Shown: positions 28,351-37,536 of the stretch, in pieces | How positions within the stretch are numbered: the stretch's first letter is position 1 | Layout: the number at the start of each line of letters is the position of its first letter | Assembly (NCBI RefSeq): GCF_050589825.1 | Contig: NZ_JBNGOZ010000024.1 | Coordinates: 4,747-68,746, forward strand | DNA length: 64,000 bases | From: Carboxylicivirga longa | GTDB lineage: Bacteria; Bacteroidota; Bacteroidia; Bacteroidales; Marinilabiliaceae | Direction of reading: 5' to 3' | Notes under the pieces: generated by a model | Seen by the model: the letters and a program-made list of their open reading frames with translations, nothing else | Databases searched by the model: none | Told to the model about the DNA's origin: nothing | Program-made: the position numbers and the translations under genes

Positions 28351-28358
28351 TAACTTTG
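28351..28358 (+). promoter_or_regulatory. -7 element of the ABC permease gene
   Basis: TAACTTTG matches TANNTTTG. It lies 16 nt before the TTG start at 28375, implying a leader of about 10 nt. No -33 TTG is at the usual spacing. Confidence 0.5.
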
Positions 28359-28374
28359 CATAAAACTCAGCACA

Positions 28375-29619
28375 TTGAATTTCGAACTTTTTGTAGCAAG
28401 AAAAATAGCGAGCGGCGGATTGGCCGGAAAAAAGCTTGCCGGACCTGTGATTAAAGTGGCTACCCTGGGCATTGTCCTGGGTATGGTGGTGATGATATTG
28501 TCTCTGGCTGTTGGCTTTGGCTTTAAGCGCGAAATACGCCAAAAGATAAGCGGGTTTGCCTCTCATATTCAAATCATGAGCTATGATTATAACTACTCGC
28601 CCGATACTAACCCAATACATGCCGATGAGGAGCTTGAACAGCAGGTAAGTGCGCTGAAAGGAGTCGAATATATTCAGCGGTTTGCTACCAAACCGGGCAT
28701 AATCAAGGCAGAAGCGGCCATTCAGGGGGTGGTGCTAAAGGGTGTTGATGCCCATTATAACTGGTCGTTTATCCGCTCTATCCTGGTTGAAGGTCGACTT
28801 CCACAGTTCAGTGATTCAACTCGTTCGGATGAGGCATTGCTATCGGCCACACTGGCCAATATGCTTGATGTTGGAGTGGGCGATCGGATTCGAATGTATT
28901 TTGTGCAGAATAATATACGGCAGCGTCTGTTTACCATTACCGGCATTTATAATTCCCATTTTCCCGAATACGATAAGGTGTATGCCTTTGTTGATATTCA
29001 ACATATTCAGCGTTTGAATGGATGGGATGAGCAGCAGATATCGGGTTACGAAATAGGCTTGGATGATTTTGATAAGATGCAGGCGGTAAACGATGAAATT
29101 TACTACCTCACCAGTGCCCGCATAGAGGACGATGGTACCATGCTTCGTAATCGAACCATCGAACAGGTGCAACCACAAATTTTCGGCTGGCTCAACCTTT
29201 TGGATACCAACGTTTATGTTATTCTCGTGCTGATTATGCTGGTGGCCAGTTTTAACATGATTTCCGGGCTGTTGATCCTTATTCTTGAACGTACCAATAT
29301 GATTGGTATCCTCAAAGCTATTGGCGCTGAAGACTGGAAGCTGCGCAAGGTATTTATCTATTTATCGGGTTTTATTATTGGTCGGGGTTTGCTGTGGGGC
29401 AATGTAATAGGTGTGCTGCTGTGTGTAGTGCAGAAATACACCGGACTGATTAGTCTCGACCCAGAGAACTACTATCTTACTACAGTTCCTATTGCTATTA
29501 ATTTCTGGCACCTCCTCTTGCTCAATGCCGGCGTATTACTGGTGACCATGAGTATGATGCTTGGGCCTTCATATCTGGTGTCGCGCATACTACCTGTTAA
29601 GGCCATTCGGTTTAACTAA
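28375..29619 (+). CDS. LolC/E- or MacB-like ABC transporter permease (FtsX domain)
   Basis: Inner-membrane permease of 414 residues. There is one helix near residues 23-47, a large periplasmic domain of ~220 residues, then three helices with the FtsX-type pattern (LIMLVASFNMISGLLILILERTNMIGILKAIGA). This is the layout of the lipoprotein-releasing LolC/LolE family, in which a separate LolD-type ATPase drives transport; no ATPase gene is adjacent. The start is TTG at 28375, which gives the expected N terminus MNFELFVARKIA, and the -7 element just upstream supports it. Confidence 0.87.
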   Translation: MNFELFVARKIASGGLAGKKLAGPVIKVATLGIVLGMVVMILSLAVGFGFKREIRQKISGFASHIQIMSYDYNYSPDTNPIHADEELEQQVSALKGVEYIQRFATKPGIIKAEAAIQGVVLKGVDAHYNWSFIRSILVEGRLPQFSDSTRSDEALLSATLANMLDVGVGDRIRMYFVQNNIRQRLFTITGIYNSHFPEYDKVYAFVDIQHIQRLNGWDEQQISGYEIGLDDFDKMQAVNDEIYYLTSARIEDDGTMLRNRTIEQVQPQIFGWLNLLDTNVYVILVLIMLVASFNMISGLLILILERTNMIGILKAIGAEDWKLRKVFIYLSGFIIGRGLLWGNVIGVLLCVVQKYTGLISLDPENYYLTTVPIAINFWHLLLLNAGVLLVTMSMMLGPSYLVSRILPVKAIRFN

Positions 29620-30003
29620 ATGCGTATTGTTCGATAAAGAACTCCATATGTTCGAAAACGTACACTAATAAATTTCTCAAAATTGTCTAATGTTAAGAAT
29701 ACATTTTTTAATAGTCGCTTCTATGTGATGGTAATTCACTGTATCTGTGATTTATACCATTCTTGTAATTCTCTGTGTTATCTATTGGTTAATGATTTAT
29801 GGATATTGGCATGATCGTTGTGTTCTGGAAAGCTATACTTAAAAAAAGGTTTAAGTTAATAAATGGGACAAATAGCCGGGAACGCCCGGCTTTTTTAGTG
29901 CTCAATTTTTTATGGGAGTCTGGCTGGTATAAATGGTCGGAAATACTTATATTATTAGGGAACAAACAATTGATTCCTCGGGTTTCTTTTAAAAAATGTA
30001 TGT
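29620..30003 (+). other. 384-nt gap without a gene
   Basis: AT-rich stretch between the permease and the NUDIX gene. No convincing coding sequence was seen. Its one clear element is the terminator hairpin at 29875-29896, about 255 nt after the permease stop and 107 nt before the NUDIX start. Confidence 0.6.
29875..29896 (+). terminator. Strong Rho-independent terminator between permease and NUDIX gene
   Basis: GCCGGG, loop AACG and CCCGGC form a 6-bp GC stem followed directly by six T. It could end the permease transcript, a leader RNA or a small RNA arising in the gap. Confidence 0.85.
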
Positions 30004-30684
30004 ATGAAGCTGGAGATTGAACAACTGGCAGCTGCATTGGAGCAGCCGCTTCCCGGATTAGCTGCGCAAAAGCTTATGTCGCCCTCGGTACGTTTTACCG
30101 GCAATATGAAGTATGATGGATCAGGGGCACGCAAAAGTAGTGTGCTTATTTTGCTGTATAAAAAAGAAGGGGAGTGGATGATTCCTCTTATTCAGCGACC
30201 GCAGTACAATGGGGCGCATAGCGGGCAGGTGAGTTTCCCGGGGGGGAAATTCGAACAGGGAGATCGTTCAATGCTTGATACGGCCCTGCGGGAAGCCTAT
30301 GAAGAGGTGGGGGTGAATCGTCATCACCTGCGTTTTGTTCGTCAGTTAAGTACCCTTTATATACCCAACTCAAACTTTTTGGTTTATCCACAGGTGTGTG
30401 TCACTCACACTGTGCCTTCTTTTATTCCCGACCGGCGCGAAGTGGAGGCTGTTATAGAAGCCCCGGTGCGTTATCTGCTGTCGCCGGGCACTGTGCGTCA
30501 TTTTACACGTACCATCAACGGTACACGGGTAGAGGCTCCCTTCTATCCGGTAGATGATTACGTTGTGTGGGGTGCCACAGCAATGATGCTCAGTGAATTT
30601 CTGACCCTTATGCAGCCTTGTCCGCTCTTTGCTAATCGGCAATCACATTCTTGTAATGCGTATAACGTTCCAGAATGTCATTGA
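30004..30684 (+). CDS. NUDIX hydrolase, CoA pyrophosphatase-like
   Basis: A 226-residue hydrolase. The NUDIX box runs from about residue 80 to 102 and includes SFPGGKFEQGD and REAYEEVG, with the catalytic glutamates in place. The preceding NGAHSGQVSFPGG is typical of the NudL/CoA pyrophosphatase branch, which splits CoA into 3',5'-ADP and phosphopantetheine. The last ~15 codons overlap the 3' end of the opposite-strand MltF-like gene by 53 nt. It begins shortly after a strong terminator, so it must have its own promoter; none is obvious. Confidence 0.88.
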   Translation: MKLEIEQLAAALEQPLPGLAAQKLMSPSVRFTGNMKYDGSGARKSSVLILLYKKEGEWMIPLIQRPQYNGAHSGQVSFPGGKFEQGDRSMLDTALREAYEEVGVNRHHLRFVRQLSTLYIPNSNFLVYPQVCVTHTVPSFIPDRREVEAVIEAPVRYLLSPGTVRHFTRTINGTRVEAPFYPVDDYVVWGATAMMLSEFLTLMQPCPLFANRQSHSCNAYNVPECH

Positions 30685-32044
30685 CGTAATGATAAGGTTC
30701 CTCGCCACGACAATAGCCATGTCTTACCACCGGATCGTTATAAAATGCGGGCTTTGATTTGTTAAGCAGATAGTAGTCCACATTATCGTCCCATATATAC
30801 GGGTTTTTATTGTTTTTACGAGCCAGGCGCATAGCATCTTCCACGTGGCCGGGACCTACATTGTAGGAGGCGAGTACAAATTTAAGGCGCTCTTCAGGGT
30901 CTGTTATCTCATCGGCAAAACGCTTATCGAGCCATATCAGGAATTTGAGGCCTCCCTGTATATTATCCTGGGGCGATGTGATCTCTTCTACACCAAATGT
31001 TGCGGCTGTTTGTGGCATAAGCTGCATGAGTCCCACCGCGCCGGCCCAACTTTCTACTTCCGGTAAAAAGCGTGACTCCTGATAAATGAGTGCGGCCACC
31101 AGACGCCAATCAAAGTTATGCTTGGCACTCTCCTCCTTAATAAGGGCATCAAAGGCCGATACACGACCACTTTTAATGGAGTGGAAGCGCGAATTGGTGA
31201 GGTAGTTAGTGCGTCTGTTAATATAATATTTGCGATAAATACGTTGATATTGATTGGTTTTTTTGAAACTGATGAGCCAGTTGTCCACCACATCTTTTAG
31301 GTTGGTAGCATTGGGACGCACTGCCCAGGCTATTTTTTGGGGGAAACTTACCGCTGTTTCGACATCAATATTTTTATAGAAATTGAGGTTGATACGTGCC
31401 AGGTTTTCGTCGCACACCGTATACGGAATTTCACCACTTGCCACCAGGGATATAAGCTGCTCTACCTCGTACTTGGGTATTTCAACAACATGAATGGTGT
31501 CTCCAATCTCATTGGCCAGACTCTTCAATCGGGTTACATAGGCTGAATTTTCCTGCACATAAATGGTTTTTCCAGCCAAATCGAGCTGATTGCGAATGAG
31601 TGGCGTCGTTGAAGGGTTTCCATTTTTATCATGCGTCTGTTGCACCAATACCTGGCGGGTTTCGCAATGGGGCTCGGTGAAAGCTACCCGATGGCTCCTG
31701 TCGCGCGTAATTGTAAGGTTGGTGGCTATCAGATCTACTTCACCTTGCAACAGGTCTTTAAAGTTCTCATCCACATTGTTCGATACCACAATCTCTAATT
31801 TCAGCCCTAAAGTGTTGCTAAAGGCCTGAAGCAGTTCCAGCTGATAGCCCAATGGACGTCCTCTGTACACAAAGTAATTGGTGGAGTTGTAATCGGTTAC
31901 CACGCGTATTTTACCGCGCTTTATAATGTCATCCAAATCGATGGATGCGATTTCCACGGGTGCTTTGGCGCTCTTTTTTTTGTCCTTGGGCTGACATCCC
32001 CAAACGCCAATAAGCACCATTAATAGCAGAGTAAATCGTTGCAT
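30632..32044 (-). CDS. MltF-like lytic transglycosylase with solute-binding domain
   Basis: Peptidoglycan-cleaving lipoprotein of 470 residues. A lipoprotein signal ends at Cys17 (GVWGC). Residues ~40-270 form a family 3 solute-binding domain (RGKIRVVTDYNSTNYF, GEVDLIATNLTIT). Residues ~285-450 are an SLT domain with the catalytic glutamate in LIYQESRF and the signatures AGAVGLMQLMPQTAATFGV and VLASYNVGPGHVEDA. This arrangement is that of MltF, in which the binding domain senses muropeptides and controls activity. The length is normal. Its 3' end overlaps the convergent NUDIX gene by 53 nt. Confidence 0.94.
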   Translation of the reverse strand: MQRFTLLLMVLIGVWGCQPKDKKKSAKAPVEIASIDLDDIIKRGKIRVVTDYNSTNYFVYRGRPLGYQLELLQAFSNTLGLKLEIVVSNNVDENFKDLLQGEVDLIATNLTITRDRSHRVAFTEPHCETRQVLVQQTHDKNGNPSTTPLIRNQLDLAGKTIYVQENSAYVTRLKSLANEIGDTIHVVEIPKYEVEQLISLVASGEIPYTVCDENLARINLNFYKNIDVETAVSFPQKIAWAVRPNATNLKDVVDNWLISFKKTNQYQRIYRKYYINRRTNYLTNSRFHSIKSGRVSAFDALIKEESAKHNFDWRLVAALIYQESRFLPEVESWAGAVGLMQLMPQTAATFGVEEITSPQDNIQGGLKFLIWLDKRFADEITDPEERLKFVLASYNVGPGHVEDAMRLARKNNKNPYIWDDNVDYYLLNKSKPAFYNDPVVRHGYCRGEEPYHYVNDILERYTHYKNVIAD

Positions 32045-32065
32045 AACACCGGTTTTAATTTGCTG

Positions 32066-32097
32066 TAAAGGTAATGCTTTATGTTGATAAATAACAA
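32066..32097 (-). promoter_or_regulatory. Candidate promoter of the MltF-like gene
   Basis: On the minus strand TTG (32095-32097), 21 nt and TACCTTTA (32066-32073). The -7 element differs from the consensus in the last base. Confidence 0.5.
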
Positions 32098-32111
32098 CTT
32101 AGCTTGTTTTG

Positions 32112-34136
32112 TTAGTCATAGAAATTCCAGGATACGCCAAATTTAAGGCTACGTGGGTTGCCCGGATATTGATAAGTGGTGTAATAAGGTGCCTGGGGAT
32201 AACCCTGATTCACATGGTCGAATTTAACGTAGATACGAGCCCGTTTCAGCTGTAGGTTAAGAAAGGCATCCACAAAGGGGTAATTACCTACTTTTTCATT
32301 GAGCTGATTTACAAACATAGCGTTTGCCGGCATGTATTTGGGTGCGTAATATTCAGTATTATAGCGCACATCAAAGCCTATTTGAAAGTGCAATACTTTA
32401 AATAGCGTATTCTGGTAGTAGGTGGAGTTATAAAGCGCTAATAGTGGCACGGGTATATAGGTTTCATCGCTTGTGTATTGTGCAATTACATCATTGACGC
32501 AATGCACACGCCCCCAGATAAAATGCTTTTTCAGGCGTGCGTTTAGTACTTGTAATACCGTGTTAGTTTGGTTGGGAGTACCATCTTCCTGCCAGTAGAT
32601 GTGCTGAGTAACCAGGTTAGCACCTCCGCTCAGCTCAAAGCGGCGTGAGGGGATGCGAAAGCCGGCCTGCACACGTACGTTTTTCACCTGTTTGAAATCC
32701 TCCGACCATTGCAGGTGGTTGGAATAGTATTGGTTTTCAAATAGCTCGGGCTGACGAAGGTAAATGCCGCCATTGGCAAAAAAACCGGCCGTGTCACGGG
32801 CTATTCTGAAGGATGAGTTGAGCTGTCCGGTAATTTCTGAGTCGCCGGCGCGGTAGCCTTGGAAATATAATTTTACGCCGGCATTCCACCAGAAGTTCTT
32901 ACCCAGGTTCTTGAATATTTGTCCGCCAATGGCTGAGGTAACCAGCGTGGTGTCGCGCGTTTGGTAATGGGGCACGTCATTCCCGTTTTCATCTTCACGC
33001 CAGCTTGTTTGCCCCGGAAACTTATACATCATCACATCGTTGACCAGGTAGGCACGCAGGCCAAAACGCAACAAAGAGTTGGCTTCCTCATTAAATTTTA
33101 TTTGAAAGGTATTGCGAAGGTTGCGGTAGGTAGCGCTGTCGCGCGTTTGCAAAGAGTCGCGGTAGATATTTGGGTAAAAGGGAGTGTCGGTAATGTAAAA
33201 ACTCTCCAGCTCATCAATGTTATATCGACGGTTTGCCTGATCGTATTGCAGGGTGTGAAACACGGTGCTTACCGGCAATTTGGTGGTGGTAGAATCTGTT
33301 TCTCTCACACTGATGTTGCCGATGGATAGCGAGTGATTGTAAAAAAGTTGTATGTTATTGATCTTATGGCTGGTGTTTTTTGCAAAATGCATGGGCACTT
33401 CCTTGGGATCCAGCTGTGTCCAGTCGGTGTTGTCAACATTCAGGTTAATACCGCCATTTTCCTGGTTGTTAATGGAGGCGTAGATAAAGGCCATTTGCAT
33501 ATTGTAGCGCTGTCCGTTGTAGCTACTCCAGAACTTGAAATTCTGGTTCTCGGCCTTTTGTCCCTGATACAGGCCCACTGATGAGCGAAGTTGATATTGT
33601 ATACCTACGTTGGTTTTACGATTAATATTTTGGGTAAAAAGGGCGCTTACAGCTTCTTCTGAAAACCGTTTGGGGCCACCAAAATGATAGCTTAGGTTAA
33701 CGTAGGGAGTTTTGGTGTTGTAAAAGTTGAGTGTTTGAGGTTGGGGCAGATAGGCTAAAAAGGAGTTGTAGAACATATATCCATAATGACGCTGTTGTTC
33801 GTCAAAAATCATGGACTGATGAGCCGTGTTCATATTTCCCAGCCATACCTGTGCAATGCTCTTTTTAAAGATGGGGTTGTAGACCTGGTAACCATTACTA
33901 AGGGTGTCTACGGCTACTGTATCGCTAAAAGTAAAGTCGTCCTTGAGGCGCCAGGTACGCACGTCGGGGGCTATAAATTCTCCTGCGTCCGATGTCTCAC
34001 CTGTATTATTGGCTGTCTGTCCGCCTCTGTTCATCTGACCTGGGCCGGCGCTAATGGTACGCTGGGCAAGTCCTGATGCTGCAATCAGTAAATTAAGAAC
34101 GAGTAGTAGAAGGCTTTTATTGAGCTTAAATTCCAT
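32112..34136 (-). CDS. Putative porin (Porin_10-type outer-membrane barrel)
   Basis: A protein of about 674 residues with a signal peptide (MEFKLNKSLLLLVLNLLIAASGLAQ) and a very regular amphipathic strand pattern to the C terminus, which ends in SLKFGVSWNFYD. The segments SYHFGGPKRFSEEAVSALFTQ (shortened here in sense) and YVKFDHVNQGYPQAPYYTTY fit the Bacteroidota putative-porin family (Porin_10). Residues 30-60 are Gly/Asn-rich and probably disordered. The frame is open to 34154; the ATG at 34136 gives the cleaner signal peptide. A TATATTTG element on the minus strand at 34197-34204 is the likely -7 box. Confidence 0.82.
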   Translation of the reverse strand: MEFKLNKSLLLLVLNLLIAASGLAQRTISAGPGQMNRGGQTANNTGETSDAGEFIAPDVRTWRLKDDFTFSDTVAVDTLSNGYQVYNPIFKKSIAQVWLGNMNTAHQSMIFDEQQRHYGYMFYNSFLAYLPQPQTLNFYNTKTPYVNLSYHFGGPKRFSEEAVSALFTQNINRKTNVGIQYQLRSSVGLYQGQKAENQNFKFWSSYNGQRYNMQMAFIYASINNQENGGINLNVDNTDWTQLDPKEVPMHFAKNTSHKINNIQLFYNHSLSIGNISVRETDSTTTKLPVSTVFHTLQYDQANRRYNIDELESFYITDTPFYPNIYRDSLQTRDSATYRNLRNTFQIKFNEEANSLLRFGLRAYLVNDVMMYKFPGQTSWREDENGNDVPHYQTRDTTLVTSAIGGQIFKNLGKNFWWNAGVKLYFQGYRAGDSEITGQLNSSFRIARDTAGFFANGGIYLRQPELFENQYYSNHLQWSEDFKQVKNVRVQAGFRIPSRRFELSGGANLVTQHIYWQEDGTPNQTNTVLQVLNARLKKHFIWGRVHCVNDVIAQYTSDETYIPVPLLALYNSTYYQNTLFKVLHFQIGFDVRYNTEYYAPKYMPANAMFVNQLNEKVGNYPFVDAFLNLQLKRARIYVKFDHVNQGYPQAPYYTTYQYPGNPRSLKFGVSWNFYD

Positions 34137-34253
34137 ATTGTAGGAGCAATTCATTTACGATAATTGTACACAGACAGGTCCTTTTTAAACCAAAGGCAAA
34201 TATAGATAAAAAGTTTTCAAATGAGTGAAAGTGCTTTGGGACTAAAAAGACGC

Positions 34254-34364
34254 GGGTGTCTTGCAACGCTCAGCGCCATTGTCAAAGAATCAAAAGCGGT
34301 GACCGTTGGTTACCGCTTTTGATCGTGTATGACTTTGTGCATCAAACTGCGTTGTGAGACACCC
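34254..34364. repeat. Nested inverted repeat downstream of der
   Basis: Outer arms GGGTGTCTTGCAACGC (34254-34269) and GCGTTGTGAGACACCC (34349-34364) pair at 14 of 16 positions and enclose the terminator hairpin at 34289-34323. Most of the 217-nt gap between der and the porin gene is thus one folded unit. Confidence 0.6.
34289..34323 (-). terminator. Terminator of der
   Basis: ATCAAAAGCGGTGACC (34289-34304) pairs with GGTTACCGCTTTTGAT (34308-34323) through 16 positions with one wobble and a 3-nt loop. It lies 49 nt past the der stop; the T-rich side suits the minus strand. Confidence 0.75.
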
Positions 34365-34371
34365 TTTCTCT

Positions 34372-35676
34372 TTATTTTTTTCGCAGAACAATATTCACCT
34401 GCACACCATTAAAGTTCCAGTTTTCGCGGATTTTATTTTCCAGAAAACGCTTGTAGGGATCTTTGATGTATTGGGGCAGGTTACAGAAGAACGCAAAAGT
34501 GGGCGATTGCGTAGGTAGCTGCGTTATGTATTTTATCTTGATGTACTTTCCCTTTGTTGATGGGGGTGGGTACTTCTCGATAAGAGGCAATAGTGTTTCG
34601 TTCAGCTTTGAGGTGGTAATCTTCGTCTCTTTGTTTTCGTACACTTGCAGCGCTGCTTCAATGGCTTTGTGAATGCGTTGCTTGGTAATGGCCGATGTAA
34701 ATATGATTGGGAAATCGGTGTAAGGCGCCATGGCATCGCGCACCATTGCTTCAAATTTCTTCACCGTGTGTGTATCTTTCTCAATCAGATCCCACTTATT
34801 AACCAGCACTACAATGCCTTTTTTATTGCGTTGAATAAGGTTAAATATCTTTTGATCCTGTGTTTCAAAGCCGCGTGTAGCATCAATCATCAGCATACAT
34901 ACATCAGCGTTTTCAATGGCACGGATGGCGCGCATTACAGAATAAAACTCCAGGTCTTCATGTACGCGTGATTTCTTGCGAAGGCCAGCTGTATCAACCA
35001 GATAAAAATCGTGTCCAAACTTATTGTAACGTGTAAAAATGGAATCGCGCGTGGTGCCTGATATGGGTGTTACAATATTGCGTTCTTCACCAATAAAAGC
35101 ATTGATAATGGAGGATTTACCGGCGTTGGGACGCCCCACGATGGTAAATTTAGGCAATTCCAGCATCTCCTCGTTTTCCTTTTTGGGAAACAAGTCAACC
35201 AATTTATCCAGAAAATCGCCGGTGCCGGCTCCATTCACAGCAGAGATGGGATACAGATGCTCGAGACCGAGCGCATAGAAATAGCTCGATTCGGTGATGC
35301 GTTCATTGTTATCCACCTTGTTAACTACCAGTAGAACGGGTTTTTGTGAGCGGCGCAGTACATCGGCCACCCCTTCATCATAATCCGTAATGCCTGTGGT
35401 TACATCCACCACAAACACGATGATGTCTGCCTCTTCAATGGCAATTAGCACTTGTCGGCGTATGGCCTCTTCAAATATATCATCGGAGTTGGTTGCATAG
35501 CCCCCGGTGTCGATCACCGAAAAATCAACGCCATTCCAGAAAGCCTTTCCATACAGGCGGTCGCGTGTAACACCGGCCTCCTCATTGACAATGGCCTGAC
35601 GAGTACCTGTTAAACGGTTAAAGAGTGTTGACTTACCCACATTCGGACGGCCAACAATTGCAACGATATTTCCCAT
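34372..35676 (-). CDS. der: Ribosome-associated GTPase Der (EngA)
   Basis: Essential GTPase for maturation of the 50S ribosomal subunit. The 434-residue protein has two tandem GTPase domains. The first has P-loop GRPNVGKST (about 8-16), DTGG and NKVD; the second has GRPNAGKSS (about 182-190), DTAG and NKWD. The C-terminal KH-like domain covers about residues 350-434. Length and order are standard. It has its own promoter and terminator and is separated from era by 91 nt on the same strand. Confidence 0.97.
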   Translation of the reverse strand: MGNIVAIVGRPNVGKSTLFNRLTGTRQAIVNEEAGVTRDRLYGKAFWNGVDFSVIDTGGYATNSDDIFEEAIRRQVLIAIEEADIIVFVVDVTTGITDYDEGVADVLRRSQKPVLLVVNKVDNNERITESSYFYALGLEHLYPISAVNGAGTGDFLDKLVDLFPKKENEEMLELPKFTIVGRPNAGKSSIINAFIGEERNIVTPISGTTRDSIFTRYNKFGHDFYLVDTAGLRKKSRVHEDLEFYSVMRAIRAIENADVCMLMIDATRGFETQDQKIFNLIQRNKKGIVVLVNKWDLIEKDTHTVKKFEAMVRDAMAPYTDFPIIFTSAITKQRIHKAIEAALQVYENKETKITTSKLNETLLPLIEKYPPPSTKGKYIKIKYITQLPTQSPTFAFFCNLPQYIKDPYKRFLENKIRENWNFNGVQVNIVLRKK

Positions 35677-35707
35677 GTTGATTTTACTTTTTATTTTTTC
35701 GGGGCTG

Positions 35708-35738
35708 CAAAGGTAGTTAAACTCCTGCTTTACACCAA
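35708..35738 (-). promoter_or_regulatory. Promoter of der
   Basis: On the minus strand TTG (35736-35738), a 20-nt spacer and TACCTTTG (35708-35715) form a consensus Bacteroidota promoter 31 nt before the start codon. Confidence 0.75.
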
Positions 35739-35767
35739 TCTTTATTTTGCGACTTGCGCCGATTTAT

Positions 35768-36652
35768 CTATTTCAGTTCGTAGCCATGCCCCCGTAGGAA
35801 GTTATCCTTGTCGCGCCAGTCTTTACTTACTTTTACATAGGTGCTTAGGTGAACTTTCTTCTTAAAGAATCCTTCCAGATCCTTGCGAGCCTCAATGCCC
35901 ACCCACTTCAACTTAACGCCCTTGTGTCCAATGATGATGCCTTTTTGTGATTCGCGGGCCACATGAATAATGGCACGTATCTCAATGCGATCACCCTCTT
36001 CCTTAAATTCTTCCACTTCTACTTCTACCGAGTAGGGTATCTCTTTCTTGTATTGCACCAATATCTTCTCACGAATAATTTCGGCCACAAAAAAGCGCTC
36101 TGATTTATCTGTCAATGATTCTTTGTCAAAGTAGGGGGGAGAGTCGGGTAAAAGCTCAATGATACGATCCATTAGGTTTTGCACATTAAACTTATGCAAG
36201 GCCGACATGGGGAATACTTCTGCATTGGGTAATTGTTGCTTCCAGAAGTCCATCAGATCGTCCAGCTTGGCCTGATCAATTAAATCAATTTTATTAACCA
36301 CCAGTAAAACCGGTATGTCGGTTTTTTGTACCGAGCTTAGGAAATCATCATTCTTATCGGGCTTTTCAAAGGTGTCGGTCACATACAAAATAATGTCCGC
36401 GTCTGTCAAGGCCGATTTGGAAAACTTAAGCATCGATTCTTGCAGCTTATAGTTGGGTTTTAGTACCCCGGGAGTATCCGAGAAAACAATTTGATACTCG
36501 GGTTTATTAACGATGCCGAATATACGGTGTCGGGTTGTTTGAGCCTTGGAGGTGATAATCGATAAACGTTCGCCAACCAATTCGTTGGACAATGTTGATT
36601 TGCCAACATTGGGGTTTCCAACAATATTTACAAAGCCTGCTTTATGTGTCAT
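35768..36652 (-). CDS. era: GTPase Era
   Basis: Ribosome-biogenesis GTPase acting on 16S rRNA in the 30S subunit. At 294 residues it has an N-terminal GTPase domain (P-loop GNPNVGKST, effector AQTTRHR, DTPG, NKID) and a C-terminal KH domain with the signature GIIIGHKGVKLKWVGIEAR. The frame extends to 36751, but those 33 codons are not conserved and overlap a TATCTTCG promoter-like element near 36672-36685. The ATG at 36652 (MTHKAGFVNI) is the expected start of the family. Confidence 0.97.
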   Translation of the reverse strand: MTHKAGFVNIVGNPNVGKSTLSNELVGERLSIITSKAQTTRHRIFGIVNKPEYQIVFSDTPGVLKPNYKLQESMLKFSKSALTDADIILYVTDTFEKPDKNDDFLSSVQKTDIPVLLVVNKIDLIDQAKLDDLMDFWKQQLPNAEVFPMSALHKFNVQNLMDRIIELLPDSPPYFDKESLTDKSERFFVAEIIREKILVQYKKEIPYSVEVEVEEFKEEGDRIEIRAIIHVARESQKGIIIGHKGVKLKWVGIEARKDLEGFFKKKVHLSTYVKVSKDWRDKDNFLRGHGYELK

Positions 36653-36920
36653 TTCTTTTCTTATGTTTCTGGCTGCGAAGATACGATAAATTGAACAACT
36701 TATAAATCTCCATGAGTGCACTCGTTTACTGCCTAAAATTATGGTGGGCATGGAGTGGGTATATTGTTTCTTTTAAACGAAAGCAATGAGGCAGTAGGGA
36801 GGATGATGAAGTCGCTTAATGCGTTTGCCCCAGGCTTTGTAGTAGTTGTTTTTCTATTTTATATGAATAATGTATTTTCGCAGCTGATTTAAGTTAGAAT
36901 TCTACATTAAAAATTATTAG

Positions 36921-37505
36921 ATGAACAAAGTTAGTTATGCCCTTGGAATGAACCTGGCGCAAAATCTTAAAGCCTCAGGTATCGCAACAATTGAATTTTC
37001 AGAATTTACAAAAGGGCTGGAGGCTGCTTTTGAAGGTAAGGAAACGCAGATGTCAGCCGACGAAGCGAACCAAACCTTGCAGCAGTTTTTTGGTGAGTTA
37101 CAAGCCAAGCAGGCCGAGGCAGCTATTCAGGCCGGTAAAGAGTTTTTAGCTGAGAATGCTAAGAAGGAAGGTGTTGTAACCCTGGAAAGCGGCTTGCAGT
37201 ACGAAGTAATTAAGGAAGGAACAGGTGAGAAGCCAACAGCTACCGACCAGGTAGAGTGTCACTACCACGGTACGCTTATCGATGGCAGCGTTTTTGATAG
37301 TTCAGTGCAGCGGGGCGAGCCTGCTACTTTCCCTGTGAATGGTGTTATACAAGGATGGGTGGAAGCCTTGCAAATGATGCCGGTGGGCAGTAAATGGCGC
37401 CTTACTGTGCCTTCTGATCTGGCTTATGGTGAGCGCGGTGCCGGACAGCACATCGGTCCCCACACAACCCTAATCTTTGAAGTGGAGCTGTTAGCGATTA
37501 AGTAA
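36921..37505 (+). CDS. FKBP-type peptidyl-prolyl cis-trans isomerase (cytoplasmic)
   Basis: A 194-residue proline isomerase and chaperone. Residues ~1-90 are a helical dimerisation domain of the FkpA/FklB type (MNKVSYALGMNLAQNLK). Residues ~100-194 are the FKBP domain, with VECHYHGTLIDGSVFDSS, VIQGWVEALQMMPVGSKWRL and PSDLAYGERGAG. No signal peptide is present, so it is probably cytoplasmic. A closely related lipoprotein gene follows 31 nt downstream, so the pair looks like a duplication with different locations. Confidence 0.93.
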   Translation: MNKVSYALGMNLAQNLKASGIATIEFSEFTKGLEAAFEGKETQMSADEANQTLQQFFGELQAKQAEAAIQAGKEFLAENAKKEGVVTLESGLQYEVIKEGTGEKPTATDQVECHYHGTLIDGSVFDSSVQRGEPATFPVNGVIQGWVEALQMMPVGSKWRLTVPSDLAYGERGAGQHIGPHTTLIFEVELLAIK

Positions 37506-37536
37506 GACTAACATATAAATTCAAAACTGTTTAAAA

